Positions 15,943 through 24,536 of a stretch of DNA of 64,000 nt are shown here, piece after piece. The notes under the pieces are model-generated. The model did no database searches and was not told where the DNA came from. It saw nothing but the letters and a program-made list of their open reading frames with translations. The stretch comes from Planktotalea arctica. Its GTDB lineage: Bacteria; Pseudomonadota; Alphaproteobacteria; Rhodobacterales; Rhodobacteraceae. The position numbers and the translations under genes are program-made. How positions within the stretch are numbered: the first letter of the stretch is position 1; every line of letters starts with the position of its first letter. The stretch is taken from assembly GCF_002105285.1 (NCBI RefSeq), contig NZ_MUHR01000002.1, positions 1 through 64,000 on the forward strand, given 5' to 3'.

Positions 15943-17247
15943 CTAAACGCCGAGGCGGTCGCGCAGGGCGTACCAGCTCATCGCGAGCGTCAGAAGCGGT
16001 GTGCGAAAAGCGCCTGCGCCGGGAAAACTTGGGGCGGGCACGGCGGCCATTGTATCAAAGCCATGTGCCGCGCCGTGCACCGCATCGGCCATCAGCTTGC
16101 CTGCCTGCACCGCATTGCCGATGCCGTGGCCGGAATAGCCCGAAGCACTCAGAATATTGGGCGCGACGCGGGCAAGATAGGGCATGCGTTTCATGGTGAT
16201 GCCAAGGGTGCCGCCCCAAGCGTAATCGATACGCACATCGCGCAAATGCGGGAAAATCTCGCTCATGGGCTTGCGCACTTTGGCGGCGATATCGCCAGGG
16301 AAGCGATAGCCATAGCTTTCGCCGCCACCAAAGAGCAGGCGGTTGTCATGGCTAAGTCGGAAATAATTTACCACGAATTTCGTATCTGCGACGGCGATAT
16401 CCTGTGCCAGCACCTTTGCCGCGTCGTCTCCAAGCGGCTGCGTCGCCGCGATGAAATTGTTGATCGGCATGACGCGCGCGGCGGTTTTGCGGTTCAGATT
16501 GCCAAGGTATCCGTTGCCCGCAAGGATCACATGTGCGGCCTTGATGCGGCCCTTGTCGGTCTGCACGATTGCCTCTGCGCCCTCTTTGATGTGGTGCACA
16601 TGGCTCATCTCGTAGATGCGCGCACCCGCGCCGTGGGCGGCTTTGGCCAGCCCAAGCGCAAAGCTGAGAGGGTGCAAATGCGCCGCGCCCCAATCCATCA
16701 TCCCGCCCTTATAGGCGGGGGAGGGGCAGAGCGCCTGCGCTGCGTCATGATCAAGTGCTTTGATCTCGCCGTAGTTATATTCGTCTTGCAGCTTGTGCGC
16801 ATAATCCTGCAACTCGGCCACGTCGCGCTTGCCAAAACCCATTTCCGCAACGCCTGGTTTCAAGTGGCACTGGATGTCATGTTTAACGATCAGGTCTTTG
16901 ACCAGCGCCTTGGCGTCCTCGGCCATATCCCAAAGCTGATGCGCGTGGTCCCGACCGAGCATTTTTTCCAGCCCATGCTGATCCATGCGCTGACCCGAAC
17001 CGAGTTGTCCGCCGTTGCGACCCGATGCGCCAAAGCCGACGCGGTGGGCTTCGAGCAATGCGACGTCAAGCCCAAGTTCGGCCAGATGTAGCGCAGCCGA
17101 AAGCCCCGTGTAGCCGCCGCCGATGATGCAGACATCTGCGCGAGTCTCGCGGCGAAGGGGGGCGAACGGCTTTAGCGGGGGGGTCGTGGCCGCATACCAA
17201 CTTTGTGGATATTCACCGCGTTTATCGTTTGAGAACAGAAGGTTCAT
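15943..17247 (-). CDS. FAD-dependent amine oxidase (DadA/PuuB-like)
   Basis: 434 residues. The dinucleotide-binding motif CIIGGGYTGLSAALHLAELG (residues about 40-59) and the second FAD segment near the C-terminus (ASGYSGHGIGNAVQAGKLMA) are typical of the DAO family that includes gamma-glutamylputrescine oxidase PuuB. Such enzymes oxidise a primary or secondary amine to an aldehyde or imine, releasing ammonia and H2O2. The ATG at 17247 overlaps the upstream ligase stop codon (ATGA), so the two are translationally coupled; longer starts were rejected for that reason. The substrate is inferred from neighbours only. Confidence 0.85.
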   Translation of the reverse strand: MNLLFSNDKRGEYPQSWYAATTPPLKPFAPLRRETRADVCIIGGGYTGLSAALHLAELGLDVALLEAHRVGFGASGRNGGQLGSGQRMDQHGLEKMLGRDHAHQLWDMAEDAKALVKDLIVKHDIQCHLKPGVAEMGFGKRDVAELQDYAHKLQDEYNYGEIKALDHDAAQALCPSPAYKGGMMDWGAAHLHPLSFALGLAKAAHGAGARIYEMSHVHHIKEGAEAIVQTDKGRIKAAHVILAGNGYLGNLNRKTAARVMPINNFIAATQPLGDDAAKVLAQDIAVADTKFVVNYFRLSHDNRLLFGGGESYGYRFPGDIAAKVRKPMSEIFPHLRDVRIDYAWGGTLGITMKRMPYLARVAPNILSASGYSGHGIGNAVQAGKLMADAVHGAAHGFDTMAAVPAPSFPGAGAFRTPLLTLAMSWYALRDRLGV

Positions 17248-18602
17248 ACATTCAGCAGAAGATGCTCGCGCTCCCATGGGGAGATAACTTGCAAGAACTC
17301 CTCATACTCTGCGCGTTTCACAATGGCGTAGACGCGGGCGAAATCCGGGCCGAGAATGCCATGTAGCGCAGTGGCTTCCTCAAAGATATTGAGCGCCTCG
17401 CCAAGGGTGCGCGGAATATCCTCTTCACCATCATAAGCGTCGCCTTTGAATTGCTTGTCGGGGCGTTCTTCCTCGATCAATCCGAGCAGACCGCATGCGA
17501 GCGAGGCGGCAATTCCGAGGTAGGGATTGCAATCCATCCCCGCGAGGCGGTTCTCGACGCGGCGGGCTTCGGGGTCCGAAAGCGGTATCCTGATACCTGT
17601 CGTGCGGTTGTCGCGGCCCCATTCCAAATTGATCGGCGCGGCGTGATCTTTGACGTAGCGCCGATAGCTGTTCACGTAGGGTGCAAGCACGGCGATGGCC
17701 GAGGGCAGGTGGGTTTGCAGGCCCGCAATAAAATGGAAAAACGCATCTGTTTCGCCGCCCTGCGGGCCGGAAAAGATGTTTTTGCCTGTTTCGATATCAA
17801 GGATCGAGTGGTGGATGTGCATGGCGCTGCCCGGTTCGTCCTCGATCGGCTTGGCCATGAAAGTGGCAAAGCAATCATGGCGCAGCGCGGCTTCGCGGAT
17901 CAGGCGTTTGAAGTAAAACACTTCATCCGCAAGTCTGACAGGATCGCCGTGTTGCAGGTTGATTTCCAACTGCCCTGCGCCACCTTCTTGCGTGATACCG
18001 TCGATCTCGAAACCCTGCGCTTCGGCGAAATCATAAATGTCGTCAATCACAGGCCCGAATTCGTCCACGGCAGTCATCGAATAGGCTTGGCGCGCCGCGG
18101 CAGGGCGCCCCGAGCGGCCCATCATCGGCTCGATCGCCTTGGCAGGATCAATGTTGCGCGCGACCAGAAAGAACTCCATCTCTGGAGCGATCACAGGTTT
18201 GAGGCCGCGATCATGATACTGCTGCACCACATGCTTGAGCACGTTGCGCGGGCTAAAGGGCACCGCTTTTCCCTTGCGATCATAGGCGTCGTGTATGACC
18301 TGCAGCGTCCAATCCCCGGTCCATGGCGCAGCCGTGGCAGTGCTCATGTCAGGTTTGAGGATCATATCCTTCTCGATGAAACCCTCATCCCCTGCCGCTT
18401 CGCCCCAATCGCCAGTGATGGTCTGGTAAAATATGGAATCTGGCAGGAAGAACTGACTTTGTTTGGCGAATTTGCTCGCCGGAACCGCCTTGCCGCGCGC
18501 GATGCCCGGTAGATCGGAGATGATACACTCGACCTCGTCCAGCTTGCGTCCCTCAAGGTAGGCCGCCGCAGATTCGGGGAGGTTGTCTGTCCAGTCGCTC
18601 AT
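17244..18602 (-). CDS. Glutamine synthetase family protein (gamma-glutamyl-amine ligase, PuuA-like)
   Basis: 452 residues. GS fold with the beta-grasp N-domain and the catalytic domain. Visible active-site segments are APEMEFFL (metal-binding glutamate), GGAGQLEINLQHGDP, GSAMHIHHSILD, NSYRRYV, and NRTTGIRIP..ARRVENRLAG. It lacks the classic GlnA adenylylation loop region, as in gamma-glutamylputrescine synthetase PuuA and related amine ligases that join glutamate to an amine with ATP. ATGA overlaps with the amidotransferase upstream and the oxidase downstream bind it into one translational unit. Confidence 0.88.
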   Translation of the reverse strand: MSDWTDNLPESAAAYLEGRKLDEVECIISDLPGIARGKAVPASKFAKQSQFFLPDSIFYQTITGDWGEAAGDEGFIEKDMILKPDMSTATAAPWTGDWTLQVIHDAYDRKGKAVPFSPRNVLKHVVQQYHDRGLKPVIAPEMEFFLVARNIDPAKAIEPMMGRSGRPAAARQAYSMTAVDEFGPVIDDIYDFAEAQGFEIDGITQEGGAGQLEINLQHGDPVRLADEVFYFKRLIREAALRHDCFATFMAKPIEDEPGSAMHIHHSILDIETGKNIFSGPQGGETDAFFHFIAGLQTHLPSAIAVLAPYVNSYRRYVKDHAAPINLEWGRDNRTTGIRIPLSDPEARRVENRLAGMDCNPYLGIAASLACGLLGLIEEERPDKQFKGDAYDGEEDIPRTLGEALNIFEEATALHGILGPDFARVYAIVKRAEYEEFLQVISPWEREHLLLNV

Positions 18603-19279
18603 GTGAAGCTCTTTGTTCTAAGAAAATGCGCCAGGCGTTTGCCCATCGCTTTGTTGTCGTCCGGCAGCGGCAGGTTCGCGCGTGCCATTGCTTGCAGATC
18701 GGCCGGTACAGTCCCTGCGCGTGTGTCCAGTAGGCCGGTCACTGCGCCCGCATCAAACTCGGGATGGGGCTGAATGGTGAGGGCCTTTCCAGCATAGGAA
18801 ATCATCGCGTTCTGGCAAAACTGATTGCTGCCAACGCGTTCGGCGCCTTCGGGCAAGGCGGTGACTTGGTCCTGATGCCATGCGTTCAAATGAAATTTTT
18901 CGCCTGCAATATCGTATTCATTGCGTCCAACCGCCCAGCCCGCACCAAATTTTTCGACCGTTCCGCCAAGCGCTTGCGCGATGATCTGATGGCCAAAGCA
19001 CACACCAACCAAAGGGCGACCAGCGGCGGTGATTGCACGGATCAGCTTTTCAAGCGGGGGGATGAAGGCGTGATCTTCATAGGCCCCGTGTTTGGAGCCG
19101 GAGATGAGCCAGCCATCGGCGTCGCTTGGACCCTCGGGGAACTCCATGTCCACGACGCTCCACGTTTGATAGGTGAAATCATCGGCATCGAGCATTTTAG
19201 AGTACATGAATTCATAGTCACCTGACGCATCTTTTACGGCAGGGGCGGCGTGGCCGGCTTGCAGAATACCGATTTTCAT
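18599..19279 (-). CDS. Class I glutamine amidotransferase-like hydrolase (PuuD-type role likely)
   Basis: 226 residues. Complete catalytic triad: nucleophile Cys94 in LVGVCFGHQ, and His172/Glu174 in IQPHPEF. It stands alone without a synthase domain, like the stand-alone GATases that hydrolyse gamma-glutamyl amides. Between two gamma-glutamyl ligase genes and near an FAD amine oxidase, the natural reading is removal of the gamma-glutamyl group at the end of the pathway. By sequence it is nearer the GuaA-like stand-alone GATases than to E. coli PuuD (a guess from motif shape). The last four bases overlap the next start codon. Confidence 0.85.
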   Translation of the reverse strand: MKIGILQAGHAAPAVKDASGDYEFMYSKMLDADDFTYQTWSVVDMEFPEGPSDADGWLISGSKHGAYEDHAFIPPLEKLIRAITAAGRPLVGVCFGHQIIAQALGGTVEKFGAGWAVGRNEYDIAGEKFHLNAWHQDQVTALPEGAERVGSNQFCQNAMISYAGKALTIQPHPEFDAGAVTGLLDTRAGTVPADLQAMARANLPLPDDNKAMGKRLAHFLRTKSFT

Positions 19280-19319
19280 TCATCACCTGTTGGATGTTGG
19301 GTTGACGCTAGTGCAGCGC

Positions 19320-20654
19320 CTAAAGGAACTCAAGATAAAGCGCGATGCGCTCTTCTTCGGACAGGGTCGCGACCTCTGCGAGTTCCTGTCGCTTGGTCAT
19401 TGTCATGTTCTGAATAAGTGCCTTGGGGAAGATGCGTGCGGTTGCTGCATCGCTCTCGAAAATATCAAGCGCCTCTTGCCAAGTGGCAGGCAGTTCGGGT
19501 GTATCCAGCGCATAGGCGTTGCCTGCTACAGGCGCAGGCGGCGTCATCTGGTGCTTGATCCCGTCGAGCGCTGCGCCAAGAACCGCCGTGAGCAGCAGAT
19601 ATGGGTTCACATCTCCGCCGGCCACGCGGTGCTCGATGCGGCGGGCCTTGTGATTGCCGCCGGGAACACGGATCGCGACAGTGCGGTTTTCATAGCCCCA
19701 GCAAAGTTTCGTGGGTGCGTGTGCACCGGGAACAAGGCGATCATAGCTGTTGGCGTGCGGCGCTAGGATCAGCATGGAGGCGGGCATCGCATTGAGGCAG
19801 CCTGCGATCGCATTTTGCAAAAGATCAGAGCCTTTGGAGCCACCATCATCAAAGATGTTGTTGCCGTCTTTGTCCAGAACGGAAAAGTGCATGTGCATGC
19901 CGTTGCCCGAAAACTCGGGATAGGGCTTGGCCATGAAACTCGCGGCGAAGCCGTGACGGCGCGCAAGGCCGCGCACCAGCAGCTTGAACAGCCACGCATC
20001 ATCAGCCGCCTTCAGCATATCATCGACGTGCATCAGATTAATTTCGAACTGGCCCAGACCGGCCTCTGAAATGGCCGCGTCGGCAGGAATGTCCATCGCT
20101 TCGCATGCGTCATAGAGATCGGTGAAAAACTCATCGAACGCATCCAGCGCGCGCAGCCCAAGCGTTTCCGAGCCTGTGCGCCGCTTGCCATTATGGGGCG
20201 AGGGCACGGTGCGCGGCATGCGGCCGGTGTCGTCGATGAGGTAGAATTCCATCTCCGTCGCGACGACCGCCGTGAGGCCCATGTCGCTATAGCGCTCCTT
20301 GATGCGCGCAAGCGCTTGGCGCGGATCGCCGTCGAAGGGGCGACCGTCCTCGTGGAACATCCAAACGGGCAGCAGCGCGGTGGGCGTGCCAAGCCAAGGC
20401 ATCGGTAGATAGCCGCGCTCGGTCGGCAAAAGCATCCCGTCCGCATCGCCGCTGTCAAATACCAGCGGGCTGTTTTCAATGTCCTCGCCCCAGATATCGA
20501 GGTTCAACACAGAAAAGGGAAAGCGGCTGCCCTCGTCATAAATTTTGCCTGCAAAACGCGTTGGGATGCGCTTGCCGCGCGCTTGCCCGTTCAGATCGCA
20601 CGCAGCGACGCGAATGGAGCGGATCTCGGGATTGTCGGCGAGCCAAGTGTTCAT
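19320..20654 (-). CDS. Second glutamine synthetase family protein (gamma-glutamyl ligase)
   Basis: 444 residues, a paralogue of the ligase at 17244 but clearly divergent. Active-site segments: VATEMEFYLID, GLGQFEINLMHVDD, GNGMHMHFSVLDK, NSYDRL, and NRTVAIRVP..ARRIEHRVAG. All the residues expected for ATP-dependent gamma-glutamyl transfer are present, so it should be active. Two different GS-like ligases in one transport operon suggests either two amine substrates or two attachment steps. It follows the permease gene by 12 bases. Confidence 0.88.
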   Translation of the reverse strand: MNTWLADNPEIRSIRVAACDLNGQARGKRIPTRFAGKIYDEGSRFPFSVLNLDIWGEDIENSPLVFDSGDADGMLLPTERGYLPMPWLGTPTALLPVWMFHEDGRPFDGDPRQALARIKERYSDMGLTAVVATEMEFYLIDDTGRMPRTVPSPHNGKRRTGSETLGLRALDAFDEFFTDLYDACEAMDIPADAAISEAGLGQFEINLMHVDDMLKAADDAWLFKLLVRGLARRHGFAASFMAKPYPEFSGNGMHMHFSVLDKDGNNIFDDGGSKGSDLLQNAIAGCLNAMPASMLILAPHANSYDRLVPGAHAPTKLCWGYENRTVAIRVPGGNHKARRIEHRVAGGDVNPYLLLTAVLGAALDGIKHQMTPPAPVAGNAYALDTPELPATWQEALDIFESDAATARIFPKALIQNMTMTKRQELAEVATLSEEERIALYLEFL

Positions 20655-20666
20655 GGCTGAAATATC

Positions 20667-21473
20667 CTATCGGATGATATTGGGACGCACACGAATTTTG
20701 CGGCGCTGTTCTTGGGGAAGATGCTTGTTCAGGTGGCGATTGACCAGCCCGAAAAGGGAAATGACGATCAGTGTCAAAATGATGAAATACCCAGCTAATA
20801 TGGGGTAGGGCACGAAGGGATTGAAGGTCTTATCAGCGAAATAGTTGGCGTAATAGAGCGCATCGCCGCGTTGCTGCCATGCGGGAAAGCCCGAGAAGAA
20901 TACCAGCGTCGTCGCGTGGAACAGAAAGATCGCCTCATTCGTGTAGGCGGGCCAGGCCAGGCGCAGCATCGTGGGCCAGATCACCCGCTTGAAACGGCTC
21001 CAGCCCGTGAGGCCATAGGCGTCCGCCGCCTCAACATCGCCCTTGGGAATGGAGCGGAGCGCGCCGTAGAAAATCTCGCCCGAGTAGGCGGCGGTGTTGC
21101 AGAACAACACGATCAACGCGCCGAGCCATGCGGCGGTGAACGGATCGAAGATCGGGCTGACGCCCTTGAGCGAGAGGAACAGAAAATAGGCAAAGAAGAA
21201 CTGGATGAATAGCGGCGAGCCGCGAAACAGGAAGATGAACCATTCTGCGGGTTTGCGCAGCCACGGGCTTTTTGCGGCCTTGGCAACCGCAAGCGCGGTG
21301 GCGAAGAAAAAGCCGAAGGACAGCGCGAGAACACCGAAGTAGACGTTCCAGATCATGCCCGAGCCGATCAGTGTAAACTGCTCACACAGGGTGAAATCCT
21401 GACGCGGCAGCAAACGTTCGCCAATGCCAATAGCGCGCAGGCCATAATCACTAATGGTTTGCGCGCAGCTCAC
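20667..21473 (-). CDS. ABC transporter permease, polar amino acid (HisM) type
   Basis: 268 residues with five or so membrane segments. The EAA loop is YGALRSIPKGDVEAADAYGLTGWSRFKRV, which contacts the ATPase. The type (HEQRo/HAAT family) imports polar or basic amino acids and opines. The start overlaps the upstream permease stop by four bases. Membrane protein of the inner membrane, pairing with the permease at 21470. Confidence 0.9.
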   Translation of the reverse strand: MSCAQTISDYGLRAIGIGERLLPRQDFTLCEQFTLIGSGMIWNVYFGVLALSFGFFFATALAVAKAAKSPWLRKPAEWFIFLFRGSPLFIQFFFAYFLFLSLKGVSPIFDPFTAAWLGALIVLFCNTAAYSGEIFYGALRSIPKGDVEAADAYGLTGWSRFKRVIWPTMLRLAWPAYTNEAIFLFHATTLVFFSGFPAWQQRGDALYYANYFADKTFNPFVPYPILAGYFIILTLIVISLFGLVNRHLNKHLPQEQRRKIRVRPNIIR

Positions 21474-22393
21474 ACCAGTTTCCTTTGCGCTTCGCCGCCT
21501 GTGGTGGCTTGGCCATGGGTGAGGCGCTGCATCAGCCGCTCAAGCACAACTTCGGACACTTTGGTAAAGGCGAGATAGAAGATCAGCAGGAACAAGAAGT
21601 AATACATGCGCCAATCGCCGTGCGGGTAATCAGTAAAGCGCGAGGTCTTGGTGCCGCCAAGTTCGCGCGCCCAATAGACGATATCCTCGACCCCGAGCAG
21701 GAACAAAAGCGGCGTGGCTTTGATAAGAACCATCCACAAATTGCTGAGGCCGGGCAGGGCGTATACCCACATTTGCGGCACGAGAATGCGCCAGAAACTC
21801 TGGCGGCGGGTCATGCCGTAGGCTTCGGCGGTTTCGATCTGGGCACGCGGCACGGCGCGCATGGCTCCGAAAAGTACATTTGCGGCGAAGGCACCAAACA
21901 CGATTGCGAAGGTCAGGACAGCAAGGGAGAAACCATAGCTTTCATGCACCCATTGCGGCGCAGAGCCGAGGGGCATCTTTGCGGCGTCACAGACCAGAAA
22001 ATCATTGCCCTGACGGATGGGTTGATCCCAATCACGGCACAGTGCCTTGTGGCGCAGGTATTCGATGCCCTGATCCAGTGCGATGATGAAAAACAGAAAG
22101 AATGCAATATCCGGAACGCCGCGCACGATGGCGACATAGCCTTTGCCGAGCCAGCGCAGCGGCGCGAAATGGGATCGTGCGGCGGAGGCTCCGAAAAAGC
22201 CGAAAGCCAGCGCAGTCGGGGCAGTAATTGCAAGCAGAAGGAGAACAGTACCGAAGGACGCATAAAAGCCCATGTGCTTGCCCGTCGTGAGATAACACGA
22301 CAACCACTTTGCGCCATCTAGAGCGCTGGGGTCTGAGCAAAAACTAAAAATGGCGGGGCCTCGAGGGTCGTTAGGATTTGAGTTTAAAGGCAA
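21470..22393 (-). CDS. ABC transporter permease, polar amino acid (HisQ) type
   Basis: 307 residues. It has the same family EAA loop (FGAMRAVPRAQIETAEAYGMTRRQSFWRI). An extra segment of about 45 residues (EYLRHKALCRDWDQPIRQGN.., two cysteines 18 residues apart) is inserted between membrane spans and would face the periplasm. It forms a heterodimer with the next permease. A strong hairpin separates it from the binding-protein gene upstream. Confidence 0.9.
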   Translation of the reverse strand: MPLNSNPNDPRGPAIFSFCSDPSALDGAKWLSCYLTTGKHMGFYASFGTVLLLLAITAPTALAFGFFGASAARSHFAPLRWLGKGYVAIVRGVPDIAFFLFFIIALDQGIEYLRHKALCRDWDQPIRQGNDFLVCDAAKMPLGSAPQWVHESYGFSLAVLTFAIVFGAFAANVLFGAMRAVPRAQIETAEAYGMTRRQSFWRILVPQMWVYALPGLSNLWMVLIKATPLLFLLGVEDIVYWARELGGTKTSRFTDYPHGDWRMYYFLFLLIFYLAFTKVSEVVLERLMQRLTHGQATTGGEAQRKLV

Positions 22394-22396
22394 GAT

Positions 22397-22422
22397 GAAG
22401 AGGGCGGGTGAGCGCCCTCTTC
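22397..22422 (-). terminator. Intercistronic hairpin between binding-protein and permease genes
   Basis: GAAGAGGGCG/CGCCCTCTTC is a perfect 10-bp stem with a 6-nt loop between two genes of the same operon. Such hairpins usually stabilise the mRNA of the abundant binding protein or partly terminate, so the permeases are made in smaller amounts. There is no T-run. Confidence 0.65.
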
Positions 22423-22438
22423 GATAGTGCGGTGTGCT

Positions 22439-23152
22439 TTAGAAGCCTGCGCCGATTTCCCATTTCGCGATCAACGCGTTCAGGGAGCCGTCTGCTTTCA
22501 TGGAGGTGATCGCCGCGTCGAACTTGGCTTTCAACTCGCCGTCGCTTTCACGCAGACCAAGGCCGATGCCACCACCGAGCGCGACGTCTTGGTCGAGCAT
22601 CATCAGGCTGGCATCTTCGTTGGCGATGGGCGTGAGGAAGCTCTTGTCGGCCAAAACCGCATCGGCTTCACCGTTGCGCACGGCTGCGATTGTCTCTTCT
22701 GGCGTGGCGAATTCAACTAGCGTCGCGCCTGTGGAAGCGATGTGAGAGGCCTGAATTGTGCCGGCCTGCGCCGCAATCACGCCACCTTCCAGATCGACAT
22801 CCATGCTCATGGCGACAAAAGCGGATGGGTCTGGCTGTGTGTAGTTCTGTGTGAAATCAATGACTTCATCGCGCTCTGCGGTGATGGACATGCCCGCAAT
22901 GATCGTGTCGTAGTTGCCGGAGACGAGGTTGGGAATAATGCTGTCCCACTCGTTCGTGACCCACTCGCAGGTGAGTTCGGCGCGTTTGCACAGCTCGTCG
23001 CCAAGCTCGCGCTCGAAGCCGTCAACTTCGCCGGCGTCATTGAGAAAGTTGTAGGGAGGGTATGCACCCTCCGTGCCCATGCGCACGGTATCAGCCATGG
23101 CAAGGCCGGCGCTCAGTGCCAAAGCGGCTGTCGTCAAAATAAGGTTTTTCAT
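22439..23152 (-). CDS. ABC transporter periplasmic substrate-binding protein (HisJ/ArgT type)
   Basis: 237 residues. A Sec signal peptide (MKNLILTTAALALSAGLAMA) precedes the SBP_bac_3 fold: VRMGTEGAYPPYNFLNDAGE at the start of the mature protein, NEWDSIIPNLVSGNYDTIIAGMS in lobe 1, and ERDEVIDFTQNYTQ at the hinge. These proteins bind lysine, arginine, ornithine, histidine or opines in the periplasm. Two cysteines 9 residues apart in lobe 1 (..LCKRAELTCEW) match the disulfide of this group. The start was set at 23152, which gives a proper signal peptide and a GGGAG ribosome binding site. Confidence 0.92.
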   Translation of the reverse strand: MKNLILTTAALALSAGLAMADTVRMGTEGAYPPYNFLNDAGEVDGFERELGDELCKRAELTCEWVTNEWDSIIPNLVSGNYDTIIAGMSITAERDEVIDFTQNYTQPDPSAFVAMSMDVDLEGGVIAAQAGTIQASHIASTGATLVEFATPEETIAAVRNGEADAVLADKSFLTPIANEDASLMMLDQDVALGGGIGLGLRESDGELKAKFDAAITSMKADGSLNALIAKWEIGAGF

Positions 23153-23192
23153 TTGGGTCGTCTCCCTAGAGTGGTTTCGTGGTGGAAGTCGC

Positions 23193-23963
23193 TTACGCAG
23201 TGCTGGATAGGAACTGCTGCAAGCGGGTAGATTTAGGCGCGCCGAACAAGTCCTTCGGTGCGCCTTCTTCTTCGATGAGGCCTTGGTGCAGGAACACGAC
23301 GTGATCCGAAACATCCGCGGCCAATTTCATGTCATGGGTCACGATAAGCATCGTGCGCCCCTCGCTCGCAAGGTCTTTGATAACCTTGATCACCTCTTGC
23401 TCGAGCTCTGGATCAAGCGCTGACGTCGGCTCGTCGAACAAAAGCGCTTCGGGCTCCATGCACAGCGCGCGCGCGATGGCGGCGCGTTGCTGTTGCCCGC
23501 CCGAAAGCTGCGCAGGATAGACATCGCATTTATCGCCGATGCCGACCTTTTCGAGGTAAGCGCGCGCGGATTTTTCGACCTCTGCTTTATCGCGTCCCAG
23601 CACGGTTACGGGCGCTTCCATGACGTTTTGCAAAATGGTCATATGCGCCCAAAGATTGAACTGCTGGAACACCATCGACAGGTTCGTTCGGATGCGAATG
23701 ACTTGTGCGCCATCGCCGGGATGGCGGTTGTGACCCTTGCCCGCCCAAAGGACAGGTTCGCCCTTGAACAGGACATCACCTTGCTGGCTGTCCTCCAGAA
23801 GGTTGGCGCAGCGCAAAAGCGTGGACTTACCCGAGCCCGAAGAGCCGATTAGCGAAACGACGTCACCGCGCCGCGCCGCGATGGACACGCCTTTGATGAC
23901 CTCCAGCTCGCCATAGGCTTTGTGCAGGCCGCGCAGTTCTATAACGGTGTCGTCTTGGCTCAC
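23193..23963 (-). CDS. ABC transporter ATPase, polar amino acid (HisP) type
   Basis: 256 residues from the GTG at 23963, the normal HisP length. Walker A is GSSGSGKST, the signature LSGGQQQRAAIARAL, Walker B ALLFDEPTSALDPE, and the switch histidine VTHD. It drives the two permeases. A longer frame reaches an ATG at 24035, but that would include an 8-bp inverted repeat that looks like leader sequence. First gene of the minus-strand transport and gamma-glutamyl cluster. Confidence 0.92.
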   Translation of the reverse strand: MSQDDTVIELRGLHKAYGELEVIKGVSIAARRGDVVSLIGSSGSGKSTLLRCANLLEDSQQGDVLFKGEPVLWAGKGHNRHPGDGAQVIRIRTNLSMVFQQFNLWAHMTILQNVMEAPVTVLGRDKAEVEKSARAYLEKVGIGDKCDVYPAQLSGGQQQRAAIARALCMEPEALLFDEPTSALDPELEQEVIKVIKDLASEGRTMLIVTHDMKLAADVSDHVVFLHQGLIEEEGAPKDLFGAPKSTRLQQFLSSTA

Positions 23964-24013
23964 GCGATTGTCTCTGGATTGTTCCCCGACGCTTATTTGT
24001 GAGGAAAACACCT

Positions 24014-24033
24014 GCTTTGGCAATCGCCAAAGC
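24014..24033. promoter_or_regulatory. Inverted repeat in the leader of the transport operon
   Basis: GCTTTGGC-AATC-GCCAAAGC is a perfect 8-bp inverted repeat 50 bases upstream of the ATPase start. It could be an operator for a substrate-responsive regulator or an RNA hairpin. No regulator gene is adjacent. Confidence 0.45.
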
Positions 24034-24077
24034 ACAAATTCACTACGGTTTTAGGCAAGTTTACGGTGCGTAAGGCG

Positions 24078-24518
24078 TCAAAGTGCGCTTGCGACACGTT
24101 GGCGCGCAAGGGCGCTGTCCTTGTCGTTCACGCCCAATAGATTGGCCACGAGGCGCAAAAGCGCATCTTCCTCGTTTTCGCGCACGCCATCTGCCAGCAC
24201 CACGGACCATAGCGATTCAATCACGCCAAGGCGATCCTCATAGGGCACGGCATCCTTGATCGCGCGGGTGAAACGCACGGTGTCAGGGGCCTCGATTTCC
24301 AGCTTGGCCGCATTGCCCATCAGTTTTGCTGCGCCCTCGGCGTCCAGTACGTAGCGTGTGGTAATCACGCTCTCGATCTGGCGACGCTCTTCGGGGGCGA
24401 AATCACCGTCCGCACGGGCGATGCGTATCAAAAGGGCAGTGAGGGCGAGGCGGGCATCGCCATCGTCCAGCGGATCGGGCTCGGGCTGGGTCAGCCGTTT
24501 GAGAAAGTCAGCAAACAT
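24078..24518 (-). CDS. TerB-like (TerB family) protein, copy 2
   Basis: 146 residues, all-helical. The TerB fold pattern is visible: ALTALLIRIARADGDFAPEERRQIE with a metal-type acidic turn (ADGDF..EE), and later ESLWSVVLADGVRENEED with a second acidic turn. It is a paralogue of the gene immediately upstream (24537). TerB domains occur in tellurite and stress systems and as calcium-binding-like modules, but stand-alone copies of this kind have no known function. No other ter genes are nearby. Last gene of the minus-strand run from secG. Confidence 0.8.
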   Translation of the reverse strand: MFADFLKRLTQPEPDPLDDGDARLALTALLIRIARADGDFAPEERRQIESVITTRYVLDAEGAAKLMGNAAKLEIEAPDTVRFTRAIKDAVPYEDRLGVIESLWSVVLADGVRENEEDALLRLVANLLGVNDKDSALARQRVASAL

Positions 24519-24536
24519 GTGGGTGATATAGGCCGT

